From the NCBI GenBank assembly GCA_963693365.1, contig CAVNZM010000002.1:3844001-3908000 (forward strand): 64,000 nucleotides of DNA. The letters are read 5' to 3'. Under the pieces are notes generated by a model, which saw only the letters and a program-made list of their open reading frames with translations, searched no databases and had not been told where the DNA came from. The stretch comes from Amoebidium appalachense. Taxonomy: Eukaryota; Ichthyosporea. Positions within the stretch are counted from its first letter, which is position 1; each line of letters starts with the position of its first letter. Made by a program: the position numbers and the translations under genes. Shown here in pieces: positions 1-22,259 of this stretch.

Positions 1-230
1 CACGCGTGTGTGCACGTGTGTGTGTGCTCATGTGTCACGGCCCGGAGGGGCGGGGACAATGACTGGGGAGGACCTGAGGCAACACCGGCCAATAAATGGC
101 GCACTAACTTAGCTTATTTAGGAATTATTGTTTTCGCCATCCAATCAGATTACAGCTTGGAACAATTAGATGGTCCCCGCTGAATTTCGAATGGGTGTTT
201 ATTCTATGACTTTATTCGGAGATGCTCATG

Positions 231-424
231 GGGTTTACGCTGTTTACTCGAGGCAAAGAGAACCAGTCTCAGGTATGGGGGGGGGGGTTTTGCTCGGAAT
301 ATCCCCTCAGCGGTATATCATGATCACGTACATAGATGTCGGGTGGTGACTATATATCAGGGTTTACTTTCTCTACGAGACACCATAAAGACTACAAGGA
401 GAAATCAATTAGTTGGGGTTCCCC

Positions 425-467
<43 letters not shown>

Positions 468-499
468 GGGCTCCCCTCGGGACACTCGGTATCAGCTGG

Positions 500-558
<59 letters not shown>

Positions 559-2740
559 TGTGTGTGTGCGCGCGTGCGCTATAATTTTGTAGTGATGTGT
601 TTCTCAAGCCAATCAATACATCTAATAAACAGGTCGTAGTTACGCGTGTTTAGTATAAAATCAAGGATCATGTTGTAATTTACAGGTAGGCTATCTTTCT
701 GGGTGTCTGTTGTGAATGTGACGTGTGTGTGTTGCGGTATTATGTGGTCTATCAAACTACATTTGGCGATACATGACCGGTTAAACTGGTGTGTGTGTGT
801 GTTGTTTGGGCATGCAAATGATGCCACCTTATACTTATTAGATCTCCACTGTATAGCACGTGTACAGTAAAAGCGTGGTAATTGATCAATAATACCATCA
901 GCTAGAGAAAGACCAGTTCTACAGGAAGGTAATATGTATTTAGGTGTTATACACTTGCGAGTGCCATATTTGGCAATATGGTTGAGGCGGTCAGTATATA
1001 TAAAACGAGACATAAGGCTTAGTTTTTCAAGGTGTATGCTTTCATCGGGTCTAGTGTCGTGTGGTATCTTTTTCCATTTGTTATATTGCGTGATTATCTT
1101 GTGATTGTGTACATGTTTAATAAGTAAGTGGCAGTCCAAAGTCACACACACACTATTGCGGGGTTTATTTGTATTTGTGCCCAGGGGAGAAGGGGAGAGA
1201 GAGGGGAGGAAAGAGGGGAGAGGTGAGGAGGGGACAGGTCGGATAGAGAAGAGAGGGTGGGAGGGCAAATACTTCTTTAAGCGGCTTATGTGCTTATTGA
1301 ATTTCAGCGCGAGATAGGATACTCTAGCAGCTATTGGGACCAGACCATATATCGAGAGCGTTACAGGCCCAGGTTTACAACAGTTGTTAGATAGAAAGGA
1401 GGCAACTTCTGCTTCAAGGAAATTTGCCAAGGGTTTAAGCGCTCTAGTTCTCTCTTTCTTGATCCAAGCGGCGAGAAGGGGTAAACCATATTCACATGCC
1501 GGGAAGACAAAAGTGCGAATAAATGTAAGTCTAATAGAAGGATGGAGGGGTGTGTCTTTAAAAATATTAGCCGAGAAGAAAGCTAACCGCTTACGAGCCA
1601 ACTCTACCCTCTTTTCGACCATATGGGGAAACATAACACCAACAGAATCAACCGGAACACCAAGATATTTGTATTCTGGAACTATAGGTACAGGTTTAGA
1701 TCATAATGTAAATGTGTGTAAATTGTTAGCTATATCAGGTACAAGAACACCACATTTGTCTATGTTAAGGATCATAAGGTTTGCCTTGCACCACTCTGAC
1801 ACTACATCGAACAATCTTTGCAGGCGTCTAGGGGTACGGGCAAGGAGGGACAGATCATCAGCATAGAGAAGTGCAGGCGGAAAGTTATTAATAGGGTCAT
1901 CGTTTTCGGCGTAAATCTTGACAGCCAAATCATCTATAAATAGGTTAAACAAAAAGGGGCTAAGCAATGAACCCTGCAAGAGACCTCTAGTACGAGCAAA
2001 ACCATATGAAAGATGCCCATTAACCACAGCTCTACCATAGGTTTGAGACAAGAGTGCTTCTAACAGAACACCAATGCAGTGTGGTACACCCCGTGCAGCA
2101 AGCTTTTCCCATAGGAGACCAGGGGAGACAGAATCGTAAGCAGTTTTCCAATCAATAAAGCCAACATATTGTGCACCAACTTGCATAGAATCGTGCAGTG
2201 CCATTATTTGAACATAACATGAATTGTTTTTACGAAAAGCGGATTGGCATGGGTGTATGTGAAGAATAGATTGAAACCTAGGGTGATGTGCAAATAACCT
2301 AAGTAAGCAAGCTTCAAAGAATCTACGAACAACCTGGGTTAGTGTAATGGGGCGAAAGGATGATATGGGGCCCTCAGAGTCCTTCTTAACTATGGGGATC
2401 ACTAAGGTATCTAACCAAGATGACGGGACATGTCCACATTTAACACACCAAGAAAAGAGAGAGCTTAACATGATAGTAAGATCAGGTTTAATAGCACGAT
2501 CACTTTCCTTTTGTGGGTAGGAGGGAACAAGGATTTTAAGAAACCCAGCAGGGAGTCCATCAGGTCCACAAGACTTACTAGAGCTATAACTAGATATCAC
2601 AGACCATATGGCATCGGGACTGAAAAAGGGGAGGATCGATTCTATGGGGATAGATGGGTCTACAGGCCACACAATAGGTTTCTGAGCGGGGGTCCTATCT
2701 TTAAAATGCTCATCAAAAGAGAAGGATTCGAGATATCACA
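231..2740 (-). mobile_element. Non-LTR retrotransposon (LINE), copy 1
   Basis: This is the longest of three related LINE copies. Read on the minus strand it has a reverse transcriptase ORF, a (CA)n tract directly after the stop, an internal A-tract (about 422-463), and a tail of about 200 bp that ends near 231. The tail matches 19740-19946 and 48066-48197. The 5' end is unclear: the open frame runs up to about 2735, and the sequence at 2707-2750 recurs in altered form at 3127-3178. I could not identify a target-site duplication for this copy. Its 3' half is almost identical to copy 2, which suggests recent activity. Confidence 0.88.
579..2735 (-). pseudogene. LINE reverse transcriptase ORF, interrupted by one stop
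   Basis: Conceptual translation gives a non-LTR reverse transcriptase. Visible motifs, in order, are FRPITLTQ, FIDWKTAYDSV, GLLQGSLLSPFLFNLF and the catalytic LLYADDLSLL, followed by the thumb and a C-terminal region with a Cys/His-rich end. The frame is open on both sides of one in-frame TGA at complement(1701-1703). Copy 3 has TCA (Ser) at that position, so the stop is a point mutation. The frame begins after a stop near 2737 and lacks an ORF1 and an endonuclease domain, so the copy is 5'-truncated or decayed. The product would act in target-primed reverse transcription. Confidence 0.85.
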
Positions 2741-2847
2741 GATATCTCAGAGAAGAAAATACAAAAAGGCCTTCTCGGATATGGAGGATATAACGACTAA
2801 GATAATCATATACCCGAGAACACTCACTAACATACGGTTGACTTTAT

Positions 2848-3180
2848 TGAGTATTTATATGATTTTCACACAGTGTTCAGGTATCTCAGTATGCATTTGT
2901 TACTGGATAACTCGTGAAGTTTTTATTGTCTTCTCAGTATGCCGTGCATACTTGCATATCTTTCCGTCGACTAATTCAGATATCTCAGTATACACTTGTT
3001 ACTGGATAACTCGTGAAGTTTTTATTGTCTTCTCAGTATGCCGTGCATACTTGCATATCTTTCCGTCGAATAAATCCAGTCAAAAGAAAAGAAAAAAAAA
3101 AATCCAGTCAAAAGAAAACTTTATTGAGATGTTCATCAAAAGAGAAGGATTCGCGATATCACAGATATCTCAGAAAATTC
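2848..3180. repeat. Dispersed repeat, partly duplicated in tandem
   Basis: A segment of about 110 bp containing ACTGGATAACTCGTGAAG and CTTGCATATCTTTCCGT occurs at about 2880-2970 and again at 2979-3070. It ends in an A-rich tail that includes a repeated AATCCAGTCAAAAGAAAA. A third diverged copy lies at 23214-23365 with the same A-rich end. The A-rich tail suggests a SINE-like or LINE-derived fragment, but I see no clear A/B box. At 3127-3178 a piece of the LINE copy 1 5' flank reappears, so the block has been rearranged. Confidence 0.6.
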
Positions 3181-3585
3181 AGGCGTCGCGACGAGTGACC
3201 AGTCCAGTTCATTTGACATCGAATAAACCAAAAAAAACGTTGACAAAGAAATCGGTTTCCAGATTTTTTAGGGGGAAAAAAGGCTTTGCCTGACAACAAC
3301 CTGACCTGACACAGTGACAGAATACGAGTCTTGACTCTTGAGGCGGGGGAAAGAGCAAGCAAACAAACAAACAAAAAAAGGATACAACCGGTGTGGGTTT
3401 TTCGCATGAATGGCTCAGACCGTATAGGGGGACCCCAGATCTGCACTCCGGGCCAGCTTCTCCGAACACGCGCGGACCTGCCAACTTGCCCGCCTCTGCA
3501 CTGAACTTCTCACACGTACTGACGGTGTGCACGCGCTGCGATGAACTTTGCGTTCGCTGCAGGCTCCTTACACTCTCGCGACCGC

Positions 3586-3784
3586 GTGCATGCTTTCTGT
3601 CGCGGCGCCTCGACGGTTCGATAGAGTCCAGTGTTCGCTGAATGTGTAAGGAAAAATAAGGAGCCATCTCAGTAGGTGGCAGGGCGAGTGCATGCTTTCT
3701 GTCGCGGCGCCTCGACGGTTCGATAGAGTTCAGTGCTCGCTGAATGTGTAAGGAAAAATAAGGAGCCATCTCAGTAGGTGGCAG
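3586..3784. repeat. Tandem duplication of about 102 bp upstream of the CAP-Gly gene
   Basis: Two nearly identical units, starting at 3586 and 3688, each contain GTCGCGGCGCCTCGACGG and AAGGAGCCATCTCAGTAGG. They differ at only a few bases. The second unit ends about 175 bp upstream of the start codon at 3959, so the duplication lies in the probable promoter or 5' UTR of that gene. Confidence 0.75.
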
Positions 3785-3958
3785 CTGAACTTGTGCCACC
3801 ACCTTTTTTTTTATAGGCAGGCACACTATCGTACTGAGCACACACACGCCTCTCCACAAACCAAGCATACTTTCCCGTGTATACAGGGTGAAAAGACCGG
3901 GTTGATTTGGTGTCTTTTTGTCCATTCTCCCCTTCCCGGGAATCAGTAACGATTAAGC

Positions 3959-14285
<10,327 letters not shown>

Positions 14286-14335
14286 AGACCCGAGGGATAG
14301 GTTGCCGAATGTTAGCAACGCAAACAGGCCTCATT

Positions 14336-14426
<91 letters not shown>

Positions 14427-15059
14427 CCACGCACGTGCGCCCACGCACGCATGCACGCACACGCACCACCACCACGAGGATATACACACATGCACTCAAA
14501 CACATGTATGTGCGCGGGCACCCACAAGCACAAGAACACTTGGAACTGTGCACGCACACACATTCTCACTTCGTTTGTTAAGCACGATTTGATTGTCTGT
14601 ACGTGTTTTACCTAGATCTTCAGTTTAGATTTCGTGGTACTCTCTCTCACGTGCACCTTCCGAACTCCATTTCACCCACCCACCACTCTATATTTGTACT
14701 TATTACCTACGGTTGAGCAAATTTGAGTCCCTTTGGAAGACTAATGTATGTATGATTGATGTATTGATGACGCGACGATTACTTTTTCAGGGACATGACG
14801 TTGACTAAGTGCATTGCTGTTCATAGACTAGTTAATTAATAAATGGCCGTGTGTTATACGGTCTGTACCGTGTTAGTTTTCTCTTTCAAAATGTGGTTTT
14901 ATTTTGAATTGCAACACTGTGCCTCAGATAATAACAGCGCAATCAGGACGACACCATGGCTCTTTCTCGGTTTATTACTGGTGTCAACATCCACAACGTT
15001 AACTGACATCAACAGTCACATCAACAAACTTCACGAGAACCCAACTTCCAACCCTTGAG
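14286..15059. other. 3' flank of the CAP-Gly gene
   Basis: Starts just after the TGA stop. It holds an (AC)n array at 14338-14420 and a canonical AATAAA at 14838-14843, the most likely poly(A) signal if the 3' UTR is about 570 nt. I see no further gene. Confidence 0.5.
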
Positions 15060-15868
15060 TGGGGATGTCATCTTCCTATGATTAACGGCAAGACTTAGAA
15101 GTTGAGTTTTACACATGTTCATTAGTTTGTTATTGTTGGTTTCCTTTTCCCTTTTCCTTTCTTCCTTTCTTTCTTTCCTTTCCGTTTCCGTGTGCACAGA
15201 TATCTTAGATCTGTGTACACATCGAGCTATTCAAGTTTGGCCCGCGCACACGTATTGTTGTTTGCGTCAATGTCTAAATAAGTTGTCCAATCAGATCTCG
15301 TTATATTTTCCCAAATATAGTAACCTACATTCCTCATTAATTCTACTCGATTCCTTTTCCCATTCCATTCCTTTCTATCCTCATTCCTTTTTCTTCTTTT
15401 CCCACGACGTAGCATTGCTCTATGTTCCCCAACTATTAGGAATGCTTATATTTAGACGTGTTATGTTAAGAACATGTATAAATATATGATGTGAACTAAT
15501 AGATACATAAGTGGTTTCATTTTGTTAAATGTTTCCGTACTTTCATTAGAAGATTACTTTCATTAGAAGATTGCGTTTTATCTTCTATGTGTCGACAGGC
15601 ATTTCGATCGATTTATTTTACCCTCATAGTTTTCGTCTTTCTGATTGGATAAAAGAGTTTTCGTTCTTTTGATTGGCTTATCGATTTCACATTCCTGAGT
15701 ATAAAAGGAACTTCATCTTGAAATAAATATCAAGCAGTTGAATTCATTTCCTATGGTCCCAGAAATCATTCCACCTCTCCGGTTGTGTTTCTCCCGTGTC
15801 TCTGTGTTGTGTATAACATAACACCCATCTGTGCTCTCTGCTTCTCCGTTTACCCACACAAAACAACA

Positions 15869-15900
<32 letters not shown>

Positions 15901-15985
15901 AAAAGTACACACTTTAATTTATTTTTTTTTCGTTTCTGTTCTCAAGTGGGGAGATTTCACTAGTTCAGTGGGGATACTGTGATAA
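15060..15985 (+). repeat. LTR-like repeat A
   Basis: One of four related repeats (also 16005-17003, complement 20360-20956, and 56291-57175). Shared order: a TGGGGATGT-type start, an internal pyrimidine-rich block, CCAAT motifs, a TATA box (GTATAAAAGG at 15699), AATAAA (15722-15727), a TTGAATTC region, and an end near ACTGTGATA. TATA followed closely by AATAAA is the layout of an LTR U3-R. This copy carries the palindrome at 15190-15220 and a poly-C run at 15871-15899. No retroelement coding region adjoins it, so it may be a solo LTR. Confidence 0.5.
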
Positions 15986-16004
15986 TACAAGCTTCAAAGT
16001 CTTA

Positions 16005-17003
16005 TGTGGGGATGTTGTAATACGTAGTATCTACATATTGTAAGATCTTCCCAGTTCGTGTTATGTTTTCGTTCATTTACTAAGGCTTATTGTAAAAGAT
16101 GTGCTCCTTGTACGTAAATTATGACATCGATCTCCAGTGTGTTTGAGTACTTGTAATCGTGTCGTGTCGGCTATATTCGTGTGTTTAGATATCGATAACA
16201 GCAACTGATTATAGGTACACGAGTCTACCCAGTGAGGGAGAAACGTGTACATATTTATGTGTACATAAATATCTTCGGTTACAACTGTGTTTTCATGTTC
16301 GTGTTTTCTGTCCTGCTTTCTTTTCTTTTTCCTCTTTCTTCTTCTTTCTTTTCTCTTTCTTTCTTCTCTTGTTTCCTTTCACATAATTATATTTCTTTCT
16401 CACTAATATACGTTGAGTAGATTTATATTACTCGTTATGTTTTGATTGGTAGAAAAACACTTAGGTTACACTTTAGCTTGTCATGTATGATTCATAGCTT
16501 AGTCAACCACTTTTGTTTTGTGTGTTGCCGTACTATATCCAATCAGTAGACTTAGTCAGAAAATGTCTGAGTCTTTGTAGCCGGTGATACGTTAGAAACA
16601 TCACCTCTTTCCTCGTTACTTTTCACCTCATTACTTTCTTATAGCTGTGACCTATGGTGTGCGTTCCTGTGTCTCCGGATCTATCTGGGAAATAATCAGT
16701 TAATTGTGATTGGTTATTTTAGACATAGATCTGATTTCCGACTGGTCGGAAATCATGTATGGATTTGACTTAAGGGGATTTCAGGTATTTATGCGAGATC
16801 GAAATAAATTGAGTTCAGTCATGTCTAAACATTGATGTCTGTTGTGTACACTGCTCCGATCGTTCCGTGTTTTGTTGTTGTGTGTCTGTGGTGTTTTCAC
16901 ACTGCACCGCTGTGTCTCTGCTTCCATCCCAAATACTTATATAATTTTACAACTTCATCCTATCATGTCATCTTTAGGTTTGATATGGTAACACTGTGAT
17001 AGC
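16005..17003 (+). repeat. LTR-like repeat B
   Basis: Starts TGTGGGGATGTTGTAATACG immediately after repeat A and ends near TGGTAACACTGTGATAGC. It aligns with complement(20360-20956) over about 590 bp, for example TACGTAGTATCTACAT near the start and GTCTGAGTCTTTG at 16566. AATAAA lies at 16803-16808. It is clearly diverged from the other copies, so it is old. Confidence 0.5.
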
Positions 17004-17089
17004 ATTTTTCCCAGGTACATACATGATGCTCAGGCTAGCCAGAAAAGTTCAAAACACTCACACGATCTCCTTCTGTCCCAACCCAGTAT

Positions 17090-17636
17090 GCAAAGACCTG
17101 GGAAAAGATCTGCAAGGCCCGACAGAAGGCAGTCCTCAGCCTGTCAGCAGATGAGCAAGACGAGAAGGGAGACGACAAGCCCTCCACGAAGCAGTCCACG
17201 GCAAAAGACGACACCGGCGAGGTTTCTGATAACACTGGCATGGCGGCTGACGAGATGGAGAATCTGGCTCCAAGAAGCGGCCCAAGTCAGACGACGACTT
17301 GTCGGATGCCAGTGCCGGGCGCCCCATGAAGAACGGTAAAAAGGCCCAGGGCGTGGCGTCTAGCGTGGTGGGTGGTGATGTGCGTGGGTCATCTGTGTCT
17401 CGTGATAGAGCGGGTGGTTCTGATGAGCAGGAGGGTGTTGCGCAAGCAGGGGGGGATGACAAGTATTGGGAGGAGTTGGCCAAGATTAGGGGAGGCAAAG
17501 AGGTGGTGGATGGCGATGTTAGTAGTGGCGGGGGGAAACGTGCGAGGGAAGTGAGTGATGAGAGTGGGGATGAGAAGGGTGAAGGTGGGGTTAAAAAGCA
17601 GAAAGGCGATGTGGGTGGGAGGGTTGAGGATGATTA
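17090..17636 (+). pseudogene. Gene fragment encoding a highly charged acidic/basic protein, frame-interrupted
   Basis: Unrecognised. From 17090 one frame reads YAKTWEKICKARQKAVLSL and then a Lys/Asp/Glu-rich stretch up to about 17260. The composition then continues in another frame (KKRPKSDDDLSDASAG, later KYWEELAKIRGGKE) to a TAG at 17635. The bias toward K/D/E/G is continuous across the frame change, which suggests one broken ORF or a missed intron. An acceptor-like CCCAACCCAG sits just before 17090. The upstream side is occupied by LTR-like repeat B, so the 5' part may have been displaced. A gag-like origin is possible but unsupported. Confidence 0.4.
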
Positions 17637-18590
17637 GAATGAGGAGGAATAGGGAAAGACCCCCCCCCTCCCCCCCCCCCCCCCAGAGAAAAAAAAAAAG
17701 AATTAATACTTAGTTTTTGTCTCGTTTGGTGTAGTCCTCGCCTCTGCAGGGGGGAGATAGGGAGATAGGGGGGAGATGTAGACTTCGTATTTTATTTGTG
17801 TGGTGATGTTTGTTTTGTTTTGTTTGTTTGTTTGTTAGTTTGTTTAGTTTGTTCGGTGAAGGTTGGACTCCTGTGGAGTCTAACAGAGTGAAATGGTCTC
17901 TACTCCTGTGGAGTGAAACTTAGAGATTTTTTAACATGAACAACTTGTGCGGTCTCTGCTCCAGTGGAGCAAGACATAAAGGAACAACAGTCTTTATGGT
18001 ATCTCGTGTACAAATTGTGAAATAAGTTAGAAAGGTAAGAAGGAAGGGGGGGGGGGGGGGGGAGGGGGGAGGGGGCACAACGGTGGTGGTTACATTTCGT
18101 ATTATGATATTACGACAGCTCGTAATCGTATATTACGATATTCCGTAATATTGTATTTAGTTAGTCATGGTATACTCGTAACATATTATTTGGCTATGCA
18201 TAGGATATCTTATGGATGGGCAAAGAGCTGTCGTAATGATGTATACACGACATGCTAGGTATATATATACATACGTGTGGTGAACGGGCTCTTATAGAAA
18301 TGTCTACGACGTTATTATGCGTAATGTACCCCAAGACCAGCAATGTGTATATCATATCATGTATATGACTGGTAATTCGTAAAATACATCGATGTATATC
18401 ATATGTCATGGGTTACGATGGTATTAAGCCGCTCCTAAACATATACTTAAGATATCCAACGGGATGGGTTTGGATACTCGGATGGTGAAGGTTACGATGG
18501 GTTTCCGCTGCGCGTAATGGCATACTTAGTATATCCAATGGGTAGGTTTCTGACTTTGAAATGGGGGGGTTTGTGTCCGTATTATGGCGG
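17637..18590. other. Gene-free stretch with spaced hairpins and an AT-rich repeat
   Basis: Contains three short hairpins at 17866-17970, a G-run at 18048-18062, and from about 18110 an AT-rich repeat with recurrent TATATCCAA and TTACGATGG motifs. The same repeat continues on the other side of LINE copy 2. No gene is visible. Confidence 0.5.
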
Positions 18591-18600
18591 TATTAAGACC

Positions 18601-19588
18601 TAATACTTTTAAAGACACACCCCTCCATCCTTCTATTAGACTTACATTTATTCGCACTTTTGTCTTCCCGGCATGTGAATATGGTTTACCCCTTCTCGCC
18701 GCTTGGATCAAGAAAGAGAGAACTAGAGCGCTTAAACCCTTGGCAAATTTCCTTGAAGCAGAAGTTGCCTCCTTTCTATCTAACAACTGTTGTAAACCTG
18801 GGCCTGTAACGCTCTCGATATATGGTCTGGTCCCAATAGCTGCTAGAGTATCCTATCTCGCGCTGAAATTCAATAAGCACATAAGCCGCTTAAAGAAGTA
18901 TTTGCCCTCCCACCCTCTCTTCTCTATCCGACCTGTCCCCTCCTCACCTCTCCCCTCTTTCCTCCCCTCTCTCTCCCCTTCTCCCCTGGGCACAAATACA
19001 AATAAACCCCGCAATAGTGTGTGTGTGACTTTGGACTGCCACTTACTTATTAAACATGTACACAATCACAAGATAATCACGCAATATAACAAATGGAAAA
19101 AGATACCACACGACACTAGACCCGATGAAAGCATACACCTTGAAAAACTAAGCCTTATGTCTCGTTTTATATATACTGACCGCCTCAACCACATTGCCAA
19201 ATATGGCACTCGCAAGTGTATAACACCTAAATACATATTACCTTCCTGTAGAACTGGTCTTTCTCTAGCTGATGGTATTATTGATCAATTACCACGCTTT
19301 TACTGTACACGTGCTATACAGTGGAGATCTAATAAGTATAAGGTGGCATCATTTGCATGCCCAAACAACACACACACACACCAGTTTAACCGGTCATGTA
19401 TCGCCAAATGTAGTTTGATAGACCACATAATACCGCAACACACACACGTCACATTCACAACAGACACCCAGAAAGATAGCCTACCTGTAAATTACAACAT
19501 CCTTGATTTTATACTAAACACGCGTAACTACGACCTGTTTATTAGATGTATTGATTGGCTTGAGAAACACATCACTACAAAATTATAG
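18601..19588 (+). pseudogene. C-terminal fragment of the LINE polymerase ORF
   Basis: Open frame of about 330 codons, nearly identical to the C-terminal part of copy 1 (for example FPACEYGLPLLAAWIKKERT and the end CIDWLEKHITTKL). The reverse transcriptase core is absent, so it is not functional. One Met codon present in copy 1 (YNMILDF) is missing here. The stop TAG is followed at once by the CA array. Confidence 0.85.
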
Positions 19589-19592
19589 CGCA

Positions 19593-19679
<87 letters not shown>

Positions 19680-19711
19680 CCAGCTGATACCGAGTGTCCA
19701 GAGGGGAGCCC

Positions 19712-19751
<40 letters not shown>

Positions 19752-19946
19752 GGGGAACCCCAACTAATTGATTTCTCCTTGTAGTCTTTATGGTGTCTCG
19801 TAGAGAAAGTAAACCCTGATATATAGTCACCACCCGACATCTATGTACGTGATCATGATATACCGCTGAGGGGATATTCCGAGCAAAACCCCCCCCCCAT
19901 ACCTGAGACTGGTTCTCTTTGCCTCGAGTAAACAGCGTAAACCCCC
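18601..19946 (+). mobile_element. LINE copy 2, 5'-truncated, with target-site duplication
   Basis: Homology to copy 1 begins exactly at TAATACTTTTAAAG (18601) and ends with the element tail at about 19946. Flanking 10-bp direct repeats TATTAAGACC at 18591-18600 and 19947-19956 are a target-site duplication. The copy contains the C-terminal part of the polymerase ORF, a (CA)n tract after the stop, an internal A-tract (19715-19750) and the conserved tail. It inserted into an AT-rich repeat that continues on both sides. Confidence 0.9.
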
Positions 19947-19956
19947 TATTAAGACC

Positions 19957-20359
19957 GCTCGTAACGCTCTCGTATGTATGTTCTATGTATATTCGTATGT
20001 ATATACATAGGTTATACATTGTATATCCATATGCCATTGCGGCGGATATACATAGGTTATACATTGGATATACATAGAATATCCTATGTATAGTGCAATG
20101 TATATACATCGGATATACATATGACATAGACTTTACGACATCCATAAACCATATGGATGCCGTAAAGCGTATATCCAATGTATATACATAAGACGCTCCG
20201 TTTACCCCATGGAACTCTTTACAATATCGTAAAGACTTCGTGCAACCACTCCATATGAACTCGCGGTGTGCTTTACGATGGGTGACAGGTTTACGCCATC
20301 GGAGATGGCGTTACGAGGGGTATACGATCCCCGGTGGAGATTGCTGATGTGGTGCATAG
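19957..20359. repeat. AT-rich repeat flanking LINE copy 2
   Basis: Recurrent short words such as TATACATAGGTTATACATT, GGATATACATA and TATATCCAATG continue the repeat seen at 18110-18590. An imperfect hairpin around 20290-20315 contains GCCATCGGAGATGGCG. No gene. Confidence 0.5.
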
Positions 20360-20956
20360 TTCTAACCTTTGAGACACTGCAAAGACTCAGACACACCACA
20401 CTTAACCTTGATGATCGGTTAAAGCTCGGCAACACATGAAAACTAAAGTAAATTAATGAAATCTGATCACACATGTCAACCTAAGTGTAGCCTAAGTGTG
20501 TTACCGTCCAATCAACACATACTAGTATAAGTAACACAAATCTACCTAACACACATTAGTAGAAAAGAAAGTCGTCGATTATACATATGAAAACAAGGAG
20601 AGAAAGAAAAGAAAATAAAGAAGAAGAAAGAGAAAGGAGAAGAGAGCATAGATTAACAAACAAGACATCAATAGCATAACTATAACTGAAGATATTTATG
20701 TATACACAGACATGTACACGTCTCTCCGGATCCCTGAGTGGGTGGATCCGTGTACACACATATTAACATCCCGTAATCGTTATCCCAACACACAATTAGA
20801 GCCGATACAACACGATTACAAGTGTACAAGCATATTAAAGATCGATGCCACACTTACATAATAGGAACGTGACTTTTATACTAAGTACATGAATTAAGAC
20901 ACAACACAAATTAAAAAGATCTTACCCGGTAATGTAGATACTACGTACTACAACAA
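20360..20956 (-). repeat. LTR-like repeat C, inverted and 3'-truncated
   Basis: The reverse complement starts TTGTTGTAGTACGTAGTATC and aligns with the first 590 bp of repeat B (16005-16590), including the pyrimidine block and GTCTGAGTCTTTG. The downstream TATA/AATAAA part is not recognisable. Confidence 0.5.
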
Positions 20957-21058
20957 GGGGGGAGGGGGAGGGGGGGGGGGGGGGGGAAGGTGGGGAGGGG
21001 GGGTGTCCCCCGACCGGGGGTTACCGTAGGCTCAAAGGCGCGAGCAGAACGTACAGTC

Positions 21059-21091
<33 letters not shown>

Positions 21092-21241
21092 GGGGAGGGA
21101 GGCTTCCAACATGCTCAGGAGGAAACTTGGTGATTGGGGGGGGAGAGTTGGGGGGGAGAGATTGTGCCCCGGGAACGTCTGTGTAAGTTACAGTAGGCTG
21201 TGGACGTAGCTACGACCATACGTGTGTGTGCGTGGGCGGCT

Positions 21242-21275
<34 letters not shown>

Positions 21276-21913
21276 GTGTGCCGACGTGTGTGGCAGTGCG
21301 TGAAGTCTGAGGGGCCTCAGCCACCGGGAGGGCCCTGGGGGGGAGAGGGGACGGGGGGGGGCCGGGGTCACGGAGTGAGAACGGCGAAGCGAACCAGCAA
21401 ACAATCAGAGATAAACCGTGAAAGGCCTCAGGCCTGGCAGCCTGAGTCACAGTGGACTGTCGGGAAGCCGGGGGAAAGGAGGAAGTGGTGACCGGGTGGG
21501 GTTGTGGGTGGGGGGTGTACGCTGTGCACACGCAGTCCCGTGAATGAGTACTCACTGGCCGCCACCAGATTACAGTTCATATCATGGCATGATTGTAGCC
21601 TGCAGGTTGTGGTGGTGATCCGTGGTATGTAGTGGTGGTGGTGCTGGTGTGTGTGTGACACAGATCTCGGGTCACGCGGCGGGCGTGCACGTGTCTGACT
21701 GTGCGTATGTGTGTGCGTGTGTGTGCGTGTTTTGTCACGCGTCACGGTTTGCCAAGTGCCGGTGAGACTCTGATGTGTGTTTGTATCATGGTGCGGGTGT
21801 GCCGCATCTGGTGCGGGCGGGCGGGCGCCGTGCGTGCTTGTGTGTGTGTGTGCTACATTCTGACGGTGTGCGCGTTAGTAGTGTCTGTGTGTGTTTAGTG
21901 TTTGACAATGTAC

Positions 21914-21951
<38 letters not shown>

Positions 21952-22199
21952 TGTGTTTAACTTTGCATTTGTGTTTGTGTGTGTGTGGGTCACGGTGTGT
22001 ATAGGTGTGGATCTCTCTCTGCGCGTGTGTGCCATGGTGTGTGTCACGGTGTATCTGAGACTCTTTGTGTGTGTGCGAATTAGTGACTGTCACGTGTGGG
22101 TGTGCAGTGCGATCGACATGCTATTTGTGCGCGTGTGTGTTTTTTTTGGGGGGGGGAGGAGGGGAGAGGGGGGAGGGGAGGAGGAGGGAAGGGAAGGGT

Positions 22200-22200
<1 letters not shown>

Positions 22201-22258
<58 letters not shown>
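22201..22258. repeat. Poly-G tract of about 58 bp
   Basis: Uninterrupted G run, among the longest in the window. It could form G-quadruplex structure. Confidence 0.95.
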
Positions 22259-22259
<1 letters not shown>

